Shown piece after piece: positions 22,281 through 29,818 of a stretch of DNA of 36,961 bases. The position numbers were made by a program, and so were the translations under genes. This DNA comes from Candidatus Hydrogenedentota bacterium. GTDB lineage: Bacteria; Hydrogenedentota; Hydrogenedentia; Hydrogenedentales; CAITNO01. Under the pieces are notes generated by a model, which saw only the letters and a list, made by a program, of their open reading frames with translations, had not been told where the DNA came from and made no database searches. The stretch lies in the NCBI GenBank assembly GCA_012730105.1, contig JAAYBJ010000124.1, positions 1-36,961 of the forward strand, read 5' to 3'. Position 1 is the first letter of the stretch. Every line of letters begins with the position of its first letter.

Positions 22281-24713
22281 TCAGGGTCCGGTTCGGGTCT
22301 GGTCCACATAATACAACTCAAATTCCCAGTCGCCATACCCGGGCGGCAGGTCGAATAAATATACCCGGGCAGTGTAGGCATTCTTGCTTGTGGGTTGTTC
22401 CAGTACGAAAGGATGCATCTCAGGAGAGGTGACATCGTTCAGGAACACGGTAACATTTCTTTCAGGGAGAGAAGCATAAAAAGTCGCTTGTTCGTCCTGG
22501 ATCGCATCGGCAGCGATATGCTCAATGGTAACGGTGTCTTCTTGAATATGTAGGAAGTCCTTTCCGTCAACCCGCCCTTTCCAGTGCAGTACTTTTACGG
22601 CGGCATCTGCATATTGTTCCAGCAGGTCGCGGTCTTGTTCTTGGCGCTTGCGGATGATAGCGGCCGTTTCCAAAGCGTCAGGGGCTTTGGATAGCGTTTT
22701 CAACGCGATGTCCCGGTCGGCGACCAAGGCGTTCGCGTTTCCCAGCAATTGTTCGATGCCGTAGGGCTTATAGTTAAACCCCGGCGCCTTTCTGAACTGT
22801 TCGCTGGTCTCGCGCAGCCGGTTCGTTTCTTCTTTGAGGTATTCTCTGTTTTCCGGGGAAGAAGCATCGGAATAGTCAAAATAGGCATAGCAGGTCTTGA
22901 TGTAGGCGTTGTTGGTTTGGATGAGAAGACGGGTCAGGTTCAGGGCGTCCATGACCTGTGCTGCGGTCTTGGGATTATCGAAGTGCGGCAGCGCTTTTTC
23001 ACCGAGTTCGACCATGCGCACGGCCAGCGCAAGCCCCCGGTCCAAGTGGGCGACAGCGTCGGGAATCTCAGGTTTGGAGGGAACGTAAATGCGTTCCCGC
23101 AGCCAGTCGATGTGGCCTTTACCTTGATCGAGGGCGGGAAAACCATGGACCGGAAAGGTGGTAAGACGCAGGTGCGGCAGCGTATTGCCGCGAATGGACT
23201 CCGCCACGGGCTTGACGTACAGGCCGTGCTTGTACGCCTCACCGGAAAGCAGGATAACTTCTCCCATCAGTTCAGCGGCGTCCTTCCCGAAGTGGATAGC
23301 CGCGAAATCTTCGGCGATGACACGCGGGTCTTCCGCGGGATTCCAGGACATGCGGAACGCCGTGTAGGCCGTCAGCGCATTGGAACTCCAGTCATTGCTT
23401 GTATCGGACCAGAACTGGGCGCCGGCGATATTACTGTTCTGGCCATGCCACAGGCGGTTGAAGCCTTCCTGGAAATACAGGCCCGGAAAAGTGGGAAAGA
23501 CATGCATCCCGCCCGCTTCATGGTAGTTCATGGCGGCCAGCAGCACCAGCATCTTGTGGGGCGTCAGATTGAAGGTCGGATTATAGGGCTGGTAGAACCA
23601 GCGGTCCCCCAAGGTCAGGTACGGCGACACGTACAGGTTCTCCACCGGCACCGCATCCGTGAAGATGCGGCGGTACACCTCCGCGTCCGAATGCTGTTCC
23701 GTGGTGTTGGTCACCCACGTGCGGTGATAGTACAGTTTGCCGAACTCCGCCACAACGACCTGGTGCATTGCCTGTAAAAACACCTGGTACCGTTTTTCCA
23801 GTGGCCAGCCGGACACATCGTGGGGTTCGTGCATGACATCGTAGGGCACCAGCGGTTCGCTTACACGTGTCAATTCCCCGGTGCGCACGCGGACGCCGTC
23901 CAGTTCAGGCAAGGCGTTGAACAGGCGGCGGTACTTGTCCTGAAGCATCCTCCAGAGATTGGGGTCGTCCGGTCTCGGGGAGGCCACGAAACGGTTCAAG
24001 TCCTCGGGGTGATACGAAAATTCATCCACAGAGGCCAGATACTTCATGTGCAGTCCGTGGGCCGTGCCGATGAGCGCTTTCGCGGCTTCACGGTTGGCGA
24101 TGTTAGCACTGCGCAAGGGTTCCTGTTCCCAGGGAACCAGCGTGTTGGCGTCCAGGCCGACGGCCCAGTTCACTGTATAGCGCAATGCTTCGTGCAGAGA
24201 GGCCTCATCAGACCCACCGCCCGCCCGAATAGACAACACGGGTGCGCGGACCACGTTCAGTTCCGGGATGGTCTTGCATACCCGGATGCGGTCCCATAGC
24301 CAATACAAACCATAAATGTCGCCCGCAATGTCGCCTCCCGCGATAATCAGGACCGTTGTACCGTTGGCGCGGCGCAAGGTTGCCATTTCAAAGCCTTGTG
24401 TGCTGGAGACACCTTTCAAAGATGCATTCTGATCGTGGAGTATGGCGTCCACACAGGCATTCCGCCCGGCATTGCCCACTAGAATCCGTTGCTGTTGCGC
24501 AGCCCGGCCTGGTTCGCCCGGAAGTATCTCCATACCGTTTTTCCTTGCGGCATCCTGCAAGTCCACGAGGGCAAGCGCATAGGCCGGGTCGTTGCGGAGT
24601 GCGTCACCGGGAATGATTTCCCATCGAACAGGGTCCGCAAAGGTGACGGACAAAAAGGCGTGAACGGAAAACATGACCAAGGTTACCGTCGTTGGAGTCG
24701 AGTTCATTTTCAT
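22281..24713 (-). CDS. Secreted GH67-like glycosidase (alpha-glucuronidase superfamily)
   Basis: The 810-residue product has a signal peptide (1-26, cleaving near TFADP). Residues 30-150 form the N-terminal alpha/beta domain shared by GH67, GH20 and GH84 enzymes: it ends in IIAGGDIAGDIYGLYWLWDR (123-142), the tell-tale strand-turn-helix. A TIM-barrel-like middle (about 155-520) has many aromatic and acidic residues, for example HMKYLASVDEFSYHPED, ELDGVRVRTGELTRV and GAQFWSDTSNDWSS. A helical region and a final beta domain (about 700-810) follow. The catalytic pair cannot be assigned by eye. Alpha-glucuronidase is the nearest family reading, but a distinct GH with the same domain order is possible. 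The start at 24713 has weak support; the second ATG two codons later has AAGG seven bases upstream. It converges with the sulfatase-lyase pair. Confidence 0.68.
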   Translation of the reverse strand: MKMNSTPTTVTLVMFSVHAFLSVTFADPVRWEIIPGDALRNDPAYALALVDLQDAARKNGMEILPGEPGRAAQQQRILVGNAGRNACVDAILHDQNASLKGVSSTQGFEMATLRRANGTTVLIIAGGDIAGDIYGLYWLWDRIRVCKTIPELNVVRAPVLSIRAGGGSDEASLHEALRYTVNWAVGLDANTLVPWEQEPLRSANIANREAAKALIGTAHGLHMKYLASVDEFSYHPEDLNRFVASPRPDDPNLWRMLQDKYRRLFNALPELDGVRVRTGELTRVSEPLVPYDVMHEPHDVSGWPLEKRYQVFLQAMHQVVVAEFGKLYYHRTWVTNTTEQHSDAEVYRRIFTDAVPVENLYVSPYLTLGDRWFYQPYNPTFNLTPHKMLVLLAAMNYHEAGGMHVFPTFPGLYFQEGFNRLWHGQNSNIAGAQFWSDTSNDWSSNALTAYTAFRMSWNPAEDPRVIAEDFAAIHFGKDAAELMGEVILLSGEAYKHGLYVKPVAESIRGNTLPHLRLTTFPVHGFPALDQGKGHIDWLRERIYVPSKPEIPDAVAHLDRGLALAVRMVELGEKALPHFDNPKTAAQVMDALNLTRLLIQTNNAYIKTCYAYFDYSDASSPENREYLKEETNRLRETSEQFRKAPGFNYKPYGIEQLLGNANALVADRDIALKTLSKAPDALETAAIIRKRQEQDRDLLEQYADAAVKVLHWKGRVDGKDFLHIQEDTVTIEHIAADAIQDEQATFYASLPERNVTVFLNDVTSPEMHPFVLEQPTSKNAYTARVYLFDLPPGYGDWEFELYYVDQTRTGP

Positions 24714-25283
24714 GCCTTAACATCTTTCCGGCGCGGGTACACGGTCATTTACGAGCACGCTGAATTTCATTCACCAAGCGGTGGCTGAGTATATTGTGGC
24801 GCTTTGCATAATACCACATCACGGGAATGCCACAGGCCGAAATAAAGGTTTTGGTACACCAACATGCCGAGCTTGCCTTGCTTGCCTGAAGGTATTATCT
24901 GGAAACGTGCTATAAGAAACACATTGAAATATCAACAACCAAAGTGGAGTTTTCAATGCAGAGACTGCACGTTTGGACAGGGATATCGGGCGGTTTTGTA
25001 AATGAAACGACATCAGAGACGTAAAGGCCCCAAAGGGCTGTAGAATCTCTGATTGGTACGTCCTTTAGGCCCTTTTCATCCTTTCTTTTAGCGGACAATT
25101 CACAGATTACGATAGGACCTTTAGGAATGCCCGGTGACTATGCGGACTGTGGTGGCTGTTGTATACAGTATGATACGCTACAAGAAAAGAAAATATGGTG
25201 TGCAGAAGCGTCACGCGTTAACACTTATTTCCTGTTGAAAGACCATGTGACTTTTTATGTATCAAGGAAAGGTGGATTAAACA
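24714..25283. other. Divergent intergenic region with a hairpin element
   Basis: About 570 bases between the GH67-like and sialidase genes, AT-richer than the genes around it. The most structured part is a nested inverted repeat at 25012-25053, listed separately. The octamer palindrome CCTTTAGG occurs at 25062-25069 and again at 25118-25125. No coding frame in the region has a ribosome-binding site or recognisable product. Promoters for both flanking genes must be here, but no strong -35/-10 pair stands out. Confidence 0.55.
25012..25053. repeat. Nested hairpin element (ATCAGAGA...TCTCTGAT)
   Basis: ATCAGAGA (25012-25019) is matched by TCTCTGAT (25046-25053), and inside these GCCC (25027-25030) pairs with GGGC (25035-25038) around a CAAA loop. 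The element is flanked by the palindrome CCTTTAGG at 25062. It looks like a REP-type intergenic repeat or a structured RNA; only one copy is visible here. Confidence 0.5.
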
Positions 25284-26480
25284 ATGCGCAACTCCTATAA
25301 AGTTCTCTCAGTGTTTTGGATGATGCTGGTGCCGGTAATGCTTACCGCGTACAGCCAGGAAGACAACTGGGCCCCTGTGGACTACGATATCCAACTGGAC
25401 ACAATCCGCTCCGGCTTTGACAAGGAAACGTGCTGGGTTCATCCGCGTGCCGGCACGATTCCCGGCGAGACGCCGATTGTGGTCATGACCATGCAGAAAC
25501 TGCTTCTGAGCGGGTCGGATGTGTTCTATGCCCTCAACGAAATGCGCACGGATGATCTCGGTAAAACCTGGAGCGGTCCCGTAGAACACGACACCCTCAG
25601 CCGGCGGCAGGAAGAAACGATGGTGGCGGTGATCTGTGATTTCACGCCGAAATGGCACGCGGCGACTGGCAAACTCCTCGGCACGGGCCACGTGGCGCGC
25701 TACCAGGGCGACAAACTGGCGGGGGAATATCCAAGACAGACCGCTTACTCCTGGTACGAGCCTGAAACACGCACCTGGGCGTCGTGGCGGACCGTGGAGA
25801 TGCCCGATGACCCGAAGTTTTTCAGTTCCGGCGCGGGTAGCACGCAACGGGTGGACCTGCCGGACGGCGACATCCTGCTGCCCATCTATTTCAGGCCCAA
25901 AGGCACGAAAACGTCCGCCTCGACCGTAATGCGCTGCCGCTTCGACGGCGAGGCCCTCCGCTACATTGCGCACGGCGATGAGATGACGGTGCCCGAACCC
26001 CGGGGCCTGGGCGAGCCCTCTTTGACACTCTTCCAGAACCGCTTTTACCTGACGTTGCGTAATGATGTAAAAGGCTATGTGACCCGGGGAGATGATGGAC
26101 TCCATTTCGAACCGCCCCGGCCCTGGACCTTTGATGACGGCAGCGAACTGGGCAGTTACAATACGCAACAGCATTGGGTTACGCGCAAGGACGCGCTCCT
26201 CCTCGTGTATACCCGGCGCGACCCGGAATATGACCATGTCTTCCGCCACCGCGCCCCACTGCGCATTGCGCGGGTGGACCCCGAACGGTTGTGTGTTATT
26301 CGGGACACGGAACGCATCCTCGTGCCGTCCCGGGGTGCGCGCTTGGGAAACTTCGCCGTAACGGAGGTGAACGACCAGGAAACGTGGGTTACCGTAGCCG
26401 AATGGATGCAGCCCAAAGGGTGTGAGCAATACGGTTCCGACAATGCCGTATATGCCGCGCGCATCCGCTGGCGGGACTGA
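25284..26480 (+). CDS. Secreted sialidase-like six-bladed propeller (A)
   Basis: The 398-residue product has a signal peptide (1-24, ending TAYS). The body is a BNR/sialidase-fold propeller with an Asp-box TDDLGKTW (89-96) and repeated strand patterns (STVMRCRFDGEAL, EPSLTLFQNRFYLTLRND, DALLLVYTRRDPEYDHVFRHR). Exo-alpha-sialidases and other propeller glycosidases share this fold. The arginine triad that binds sialic acid cannot be assigned confidently, so the substrate is open. AAAGGTGG lies about eight bases before the ATG. The C-terminal 20 residues (GCEQYGSDNAVYAARIRWRD) are closely matched by a relic at 27553-27627, upstream of the second sialidase, so the region once held another copy. 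It converges on the EEP gene 23 bases away. Confidence 0.78.
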   Translation: MRNSYKVLSVFWMMLVPVMLTAYSQEDNWAPVDYDIQLDTIRSGFDKETCWVHPRAGTIPGETPIVVMTMQKLLLSGSDVFYALNEMRTDDLGKTWSGPVEHDTLSRRQEETMVAVICDFTPKWHAATGKLLGTGHVARYQGDKLAGEYPRQTAYSWYEPETRTWASWRTVEMPDDPKFFSSGAGSTQRVDLPDGDILLPIYFRPKGTKTSASTVMRCRFDGEALRYIAHGDEMTVPEPRGLGEPSLTLFQNRFYLTLRNDVKGYVTRGDDGLHFEPPRPWTFDDGSELGSYNTQQHWVTRKDALLLVYTRRDPEYDHVFRHRAPLRIARVDPERLCVIRDTERILVPSRGARLGNFAVTEVNDQETWVTVAEWMQPKGCEQYGSDNAVYAARIRWRD

Positions 26481-26503
26481 ACGCTGATACCGTTCCCGTT
26501 CTG

Positions 26504-27379
26504 TCACCCGAATGCGGCGAGCACCGGCAAATGATCGCTTAGCGCGTAAGAGGAAGGATCGTTCGGGTCCGGAATAAAGGGCGGCTTGTCCAGCACCTCG
26601 GCATGTCGTGCTTTTTCGGCCAACTCCGGCGTGGCCCAGATGTAATCGATGCGGCCTCTAGGTCGTATGCTGGGCGCGGTCGGTTGATCGCCGATACCCT
26701 GTCGGGCGCCGATATCTATGAGCCCTGCCTCGACCCATAACTTGTATTCGGGCGCGTCGGGACGATGGTTCAAATCCCCCTGCAACAGCACGGGTCCTGT
26801 TTCACGCAATTTGGTGATCAGTGCGATGATGGCCGCCGCCTCCAGCATCCGTATTTCCTGTTTCTGCGCGTGGAAATGGGCGCTCACAACATGCAACCTG
26901 CCAAAGGGCGTGCTGAGTTCCGCCCGTCCCAGGTGCCGCGTGAACAAGGTCTCATCATGCGCCTTTCCGGCCGATGGACGGTTCTCGCTGGACACAATAT
27001 CGAAGCGCGTGACAATCGCCCCGGGGAAGCCGCCCGGATAGGTCTTGTCCCCTTTCCAACCGCCAGGGAAATAGGCATACCCCATGCCCAAGGATGCGGC
27101 AAAACGTGCCACCAGTTCTTCTGGGGGCGCTTCCTGCAGGGTTACGAGGTCCGGTGCGAAGGCCTTCAGGGCTTCCGCCGTCAATTCGGGGTGCGTGCCG
27201 CGTGAGGCTTCAAGCCGTGAACGTGTCACATCCGTTTCGGGAAAGCCGCGAAAGGCGAGCACGTTGTAGGAGACGGTTCGCAATATTTCTTTTTCTTCGC
27301 CGGCGATTGCCCTCGTCCCCAGTCCCAGCAACCCCGCTCCCGCAAGTTTCAGGAAAAGGCGTCGTTTTATCGTGTTCAT
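26504..27379 (-). CDS. Tat-exported endonuclease/exonuclease/phosphatase-fold enzyme
   Basis: The 291-residue protein starts with a Tat signal: KRRLFLKLAGAGLLGLGTRAIA (in part: RRLFLKLAGAGLLGLG), cleaving near AIA-GEE. The EEP fold (DNase I, sphingomyelinase, inositol-phosphatase clan) is complete: Asn39 in SYNVLAF, Glu83 in DLVTLQEA, His168 in VSAHFHAQ, Asp202 and Asn204 in LLQGDLNHRPD, Asp245 in GRIDYIW and the Asp282-His283 pair in LSDHLPV. These bind metal and cut a phosphodiester or phosphate ester. Export means a nutrient phosphate ester, extracellular DNA or a phospholipid head group is plausible; the sequence does not choose. AGAGGAG lies seven bases before the ATG. It sits antisense between two sialidase genes. 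Confidence 0.88.
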   Translation of the reverse strand: MNTIKRRLFLKLAGAGLLGLGTRAIAGEEKEILRTVSYNVLAFRGFPETDVTRSRLEASRGTHPELTAEALKAFAPDLVTLQEAPPEELVARFAASLGMGYAYFPGGWKGDKTYPGGFPGAIVTRFDIVSSENRPSAGKAHDETLFTRHLGRAELSTPFGRLHVVSAHFHAQKQEIRMLEAAAIIALITKLRETGPVLLQGDLNHRPDAPEYKLWVEAGLIDIGARQGIGDQPTAPSIRPRGRIDYIWATPELAEKARHAEVLDKPPFIPDPNDPSSYALSDHLPVLAAFG

Positions 27380-27462
27380 TGTTTCGCTCCTCTAAAAAAA
27401 CGGCCTCCAGTTATTACGTCGCCTCGCCCGTGGTCCGGTTTAGCGTGGACAGCCCCAGTCCC

Positions 27463-27468
27463 ATTATA
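27463..27468 (-). promoter_or_regulatory. Candidate -10 element for the EEP-fold gene
   Basis: TATAAT reads on the minus strand 84 bases before the ATG at 27379. No clear -35 hexamer accompanies it, so confidence is low. Confidence 0.28.
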
Positions 27469-27552
27469 ATAGGAAGGCTATGCGAAATCTAACGCATGTT
27501 ATGAAACGTACTGGTGCTGTGTAACCGGGAAGTTGTTTTTTTTGTGTTTTTG

Positions 27553-27627
27553 TTGCGGCCCCGGGGTTGCGAACACTACAGGTCCGACAATGCCGCGTAT
27601 GCCGCCCGCATCTGTCGGCGACACTGA
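27553..27627 (+). pseudogene. Relic of the 3' end of a third sialidase gene
   Basis: Read from 27553, the frame gives LRPRGCEHYRSDNAAYAARICRRH followed by TGA (shown here as two parts: LRPRGCEHYRSDN and AAYAARICRRH). Sialidase A ends MQPKGCEQYGSDN and AVYAARIRWRD, then TGA. Fourteen of the last 20 residues agree and the stop falls at the same place. Upstream of about 27550 the similarity fades into a T-rich run, so only a remnant is left. It ends 13 bases before the start codon of sialidase B, which must have been a neighbour of the lost gene. Confidence 0.72.
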
Positions 27628-27640
27628 AACAGGAGGTGTC

Positions 27641-28675
27641 ATGCTGCTGCAACTTGCGCTTTTATTGCTGATGGGCGCGGACAGTTCCGCGCTGGATGTC
27701 ACCGTCGTGAGGACGGTCACCGTCTATGAGGCGGAGGAACACCTGAATTTTCCCTGGGTGTTTCGGGGCCCCGACAGATTTCTGTCCCTGACGTGTTCAA
27801 CAGGCCAACACACGGTTACCGAACGGTCCTTGGCCCTGGTGTCATCGGATGACGGGGAGACGTGGACAAAGCCGGAGCAACCGGCGCCCAACGGCATGGC
27901 AACCCTGCTGCGTGACGGGCACGCCGTCGCGTTAAACTGCTGGGGGCCGGAATCCTTGGAACCCGGAAAGGGCCTTTACCCGGCAACAACCTTCTTCCAT
28001 GCAAACGGGGGACGGGGCGCCGTGAAAAAGGTGGCTGGCCGGATCCACCTGCCGTTCCTGATGAAACCCCACTTCCACCGGAGCCTCGTCGAAATGCCCG
28101 ACGGTGCGCTGCTGGCCACCATCTACGGAACACAGGAGGGGCATGCGAAATACTCGTCTGTGCTTCTGCGCACCGAAGACGGCGGGCTGAACTGGCGGTT
28201 CCTTTCCATCATTGCCCACGCGGAAGATGTCGGCAACGAAGGGTTTTGCGAACCGACCCTGGTGCGGCTTGGAAACGGCGACCTGTACTGCGCCCTGCGC
28301 GTGGGCGGACCCCTTTACACCACCCGGTCCAGCGACAGCGGCGCCACTTGGAGCGCGCCGGCAGTTGTCGCCGATCATGGCGTCAACCCTCACCTGCTCC
28401 TCATGAAAAACGGCGTACTTGTGCTTAGTTTCGGCCGACCCAATTTGGACCTGCTCTTTTCGCCGGACGGCTCCGGCGAGGACTGGGCCTCCGGCCTGAC
28501 CCTGTACCGGGGGCCCGGCTGCGCATACACCGCATTGGCCGAAGCCGATAACGGCGACCTGATGGTCTTTTTCTCGCAATCGGGATTCTGCGGCACCCCC
28601 GGCATCGGCCCCCTCAACATGATCCGGCTCGCGAGGCTGTCCGTCACCAAAGGACCAGACGCCGGTTCCCGCTGA
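27641..28675 (+). CDS. Secreted sialidase-like BNR propeller (B)
   Basis: The 344-residue product starts with a hydrophobic signal (1-12, MLLQLALLLLMG). Three Asp-boxes are clear: SSDDGETW (68-75), TEDGGLNW (178-185) and SSDSGATW (230-237), with a fourth weak one, SPDGSGEDW. These S-x-D-x-G-x-T-W loops mark bladed sialidase/BNR propellers. HRSLVEMPDGALLATIYG and EPTLVRLGNGDLYCALRVGG are typical inner strands. Exo-alpha-sialidase is the best family reading; a propeller with another glycan substrate is possible. AGGAGG lies about four bases before the ATG at 27641; the open frame to 27533 is the sialidase relic in another frame. The NHL gene follows after 52 bases and is probably co-transcribed. 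Confidence 0.82.
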   Translation: MLLQLALLLLMGADSSALDVTVVRTVTVYEAEEHLNFPWVFRGPDRFLSLTCSTGQHTVTERSLALVSSDDGETWTKPEQPAPNGMATLLRDGHAVALNCWGPESLEPGKGLYPATTFFHANGGRGAVKKVAGRIHLPFLMKPHFHRSLVEMPDGALLATIYGTQEGHAKYSSVLLRTEDGGLNWRFLSIIAHAEDVGNEGFCEPTLVRLGNGDLYCALRVGGPLYTTRSSDSGATWSAPAVVADHGVNPHLLLMKNGVLVLSFGRPNLDLLFSPDGSGEDWASGLTLYRGPGCAYTALAEADNGDLMVFFSQSGFCGTPGIGPLNMIRLARLSVTKGPDAGSR

Positions 28676-28727
28676 AAGATGTTCGGATGGTTGTAGTTCC
28701 GCGGGAGAATGTCTTATCATCATTCCC

Positions 28728-29726
28728 ATGAAACATTACACGCCTTCCCTGCACCTGATTGTCCCGGCCATGCTGCTGGCCTCTTTCGCAGCGTTCTCTG
28801 CGTCCGCCCCGCCGGACCCCGTCTACCCGAAGGTCAACCCGGGATACTGGTACGAAGTCGTGCCGGATTGGCCACAAAAACCTGCAGAAATCGAATGGGC
28901 CGCCGTGCCGGCCGTTACCCTAGACGGCGATGGCAATGTCTGGATGTTCAGCCGGAAAGCACCGTCCATACAGGTTTATGCGCCCGATGGCCGGTATCTC
29001 TTTGGTTGGGGGGATATGCCCGGCGCCCATGGACTCAAGATCGACCGCACGGGTTCTGTATGGATCACGGATGTTCACCGCCATGTGGTCGAGGAATACA
29101 CGCGGGAGGGTGAGCTGCTGTTGCGGCTGGGCATTGAAAATGAGGCGGGTACGGACGAAAAACACTTCTTCAGGCCCACCGACATAGCCTTCGCCTCGAA
29201 TGGCGACTTCTTTGTCACGGACGGCTACGGCAATGCGCGGGTGGTGTACTTTTCGAAAGAGGGCGCGTATCTTAACGCCTGGGGCAGCCTGGGCACGGAA
29301 AACGGCCAGTTCAGCATTCCCCACGCCATCGTCATCGATTCAAAGGACCGCCTGTACATCGCCGACCGCAACAACGCCCGTGTGCAGGTCTACAGCACCG
29401 ACGGCACACTGCTCGATTCCTGGAAACACCTGATGGTGCCGTGGGTGCTCTGGATCACGGACAAGGATGAACTCTGGATTTGCGGTTCCACGCCCATGAC
29501 CTGGCCGGGCAATCCCCTGGGATGTCCCCCGAAAGATCAGATCATCGCCAAGTTCAATACAGAGGGAAAAATGTTGGAACTGCATGGGTTCCCGAAGGGC
29601 GGCGACGGAGAGGAAAAGCCCGGTGAATTGAACTGGGTGCACGGCATGGCCGTGGACCCCAGGGGCAACCTGTATCTTGGCGACATCTACGGCAAGCGCC
29701 TGCAGAAATTCCTGCGCCGGCCCTGA
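28728..29726 (+). CDS. Secreted NHL-repeat six-bladed propeller
   Basis: The 332-residue protein has a signal peptide (1-26, ending FSASA) and six NHL-type repeats, visible as GDGNVWMFSR, IDRTGSVWITDVHRHVVEEY, ASNGDFFVTDGYGNARVVYF, IDSKDRLYIADRNNARVQVY, TDKDELWICG and VDPRGNLYLGDIYGKRLQKF. The layout is close to the lyase half of peptidylglycine alpha-amidating enzymes and to 6-bladed propeller binding proteins. A lyase role cannot be claimed, because the zinc-binding histidines were not identified. The ATG at 28728 is not preceded by a well-spaced ribosome-binding site; GGGAGA lies 19 bases away. It is sandwiched between sialidase B and the GH116 gene, with a GTC-R-GAC array directly after its stop. 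Confidence 0.82.
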   Translation: MKHYTPSLHLIVPAMLLASFAAFSASAPPDPVYPKVNPGYWYEVVPDWPQKPAEIEWAAVPAVTLDGDGNVWMFSRKAPSIQVYAPDGRYLFGWGDMPGAHGLKIDRTGSVWITDVHRHVVEEYTREGELLLRLGIENEAGTDEKHFFRPTDIAFASNGDFFVTDGYGNARVVYFSKEGAYLNAWGSLGTENGQFSIPHAIVIDSKDRLYIADRNNARVQVYSTDGTLLDSWKHLMVPWVLWITDKDELWICGSTPMTWPGNPLGCPPKDQIIAKFNTEGKMLELHGFPKGGDGEEKPGELNWVHGMAVDPRGNLYLGDIYGKRLQKFLRRP

Positions 29727-29754
29727 GTTAAAGAGGCTGAGGAAGTCAGCCTTT

Positions 29755-29784
29755 GTCGGACACTGTCAGACCAAGTTGGACAAC
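29755..29784 (+). repeat. GTC-R-GAC tandem array 2 (three units)
   Basis: GTCGGAC, GTCAGAC and GTTGGAC start at 29755, 29765 and 29775, so the period is 10. It starts 28 bases after the stop of the NHL gene and ends 34 bases before the GH116 ATG. The third unit differs at one base of the core. Confidence 0.8.
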
Positions 29785-29818
29785 AAATAATGCACCACCA
29801 TGCAAAAGGAAAACTTTA

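Noticed and set aside
25308-26507. Long antisense open frame under sialidase A
   Set aside because: Shadow frame. Its similarity to the antisense of 27499-27720 only reflects the sialidase relic on the plus strand.
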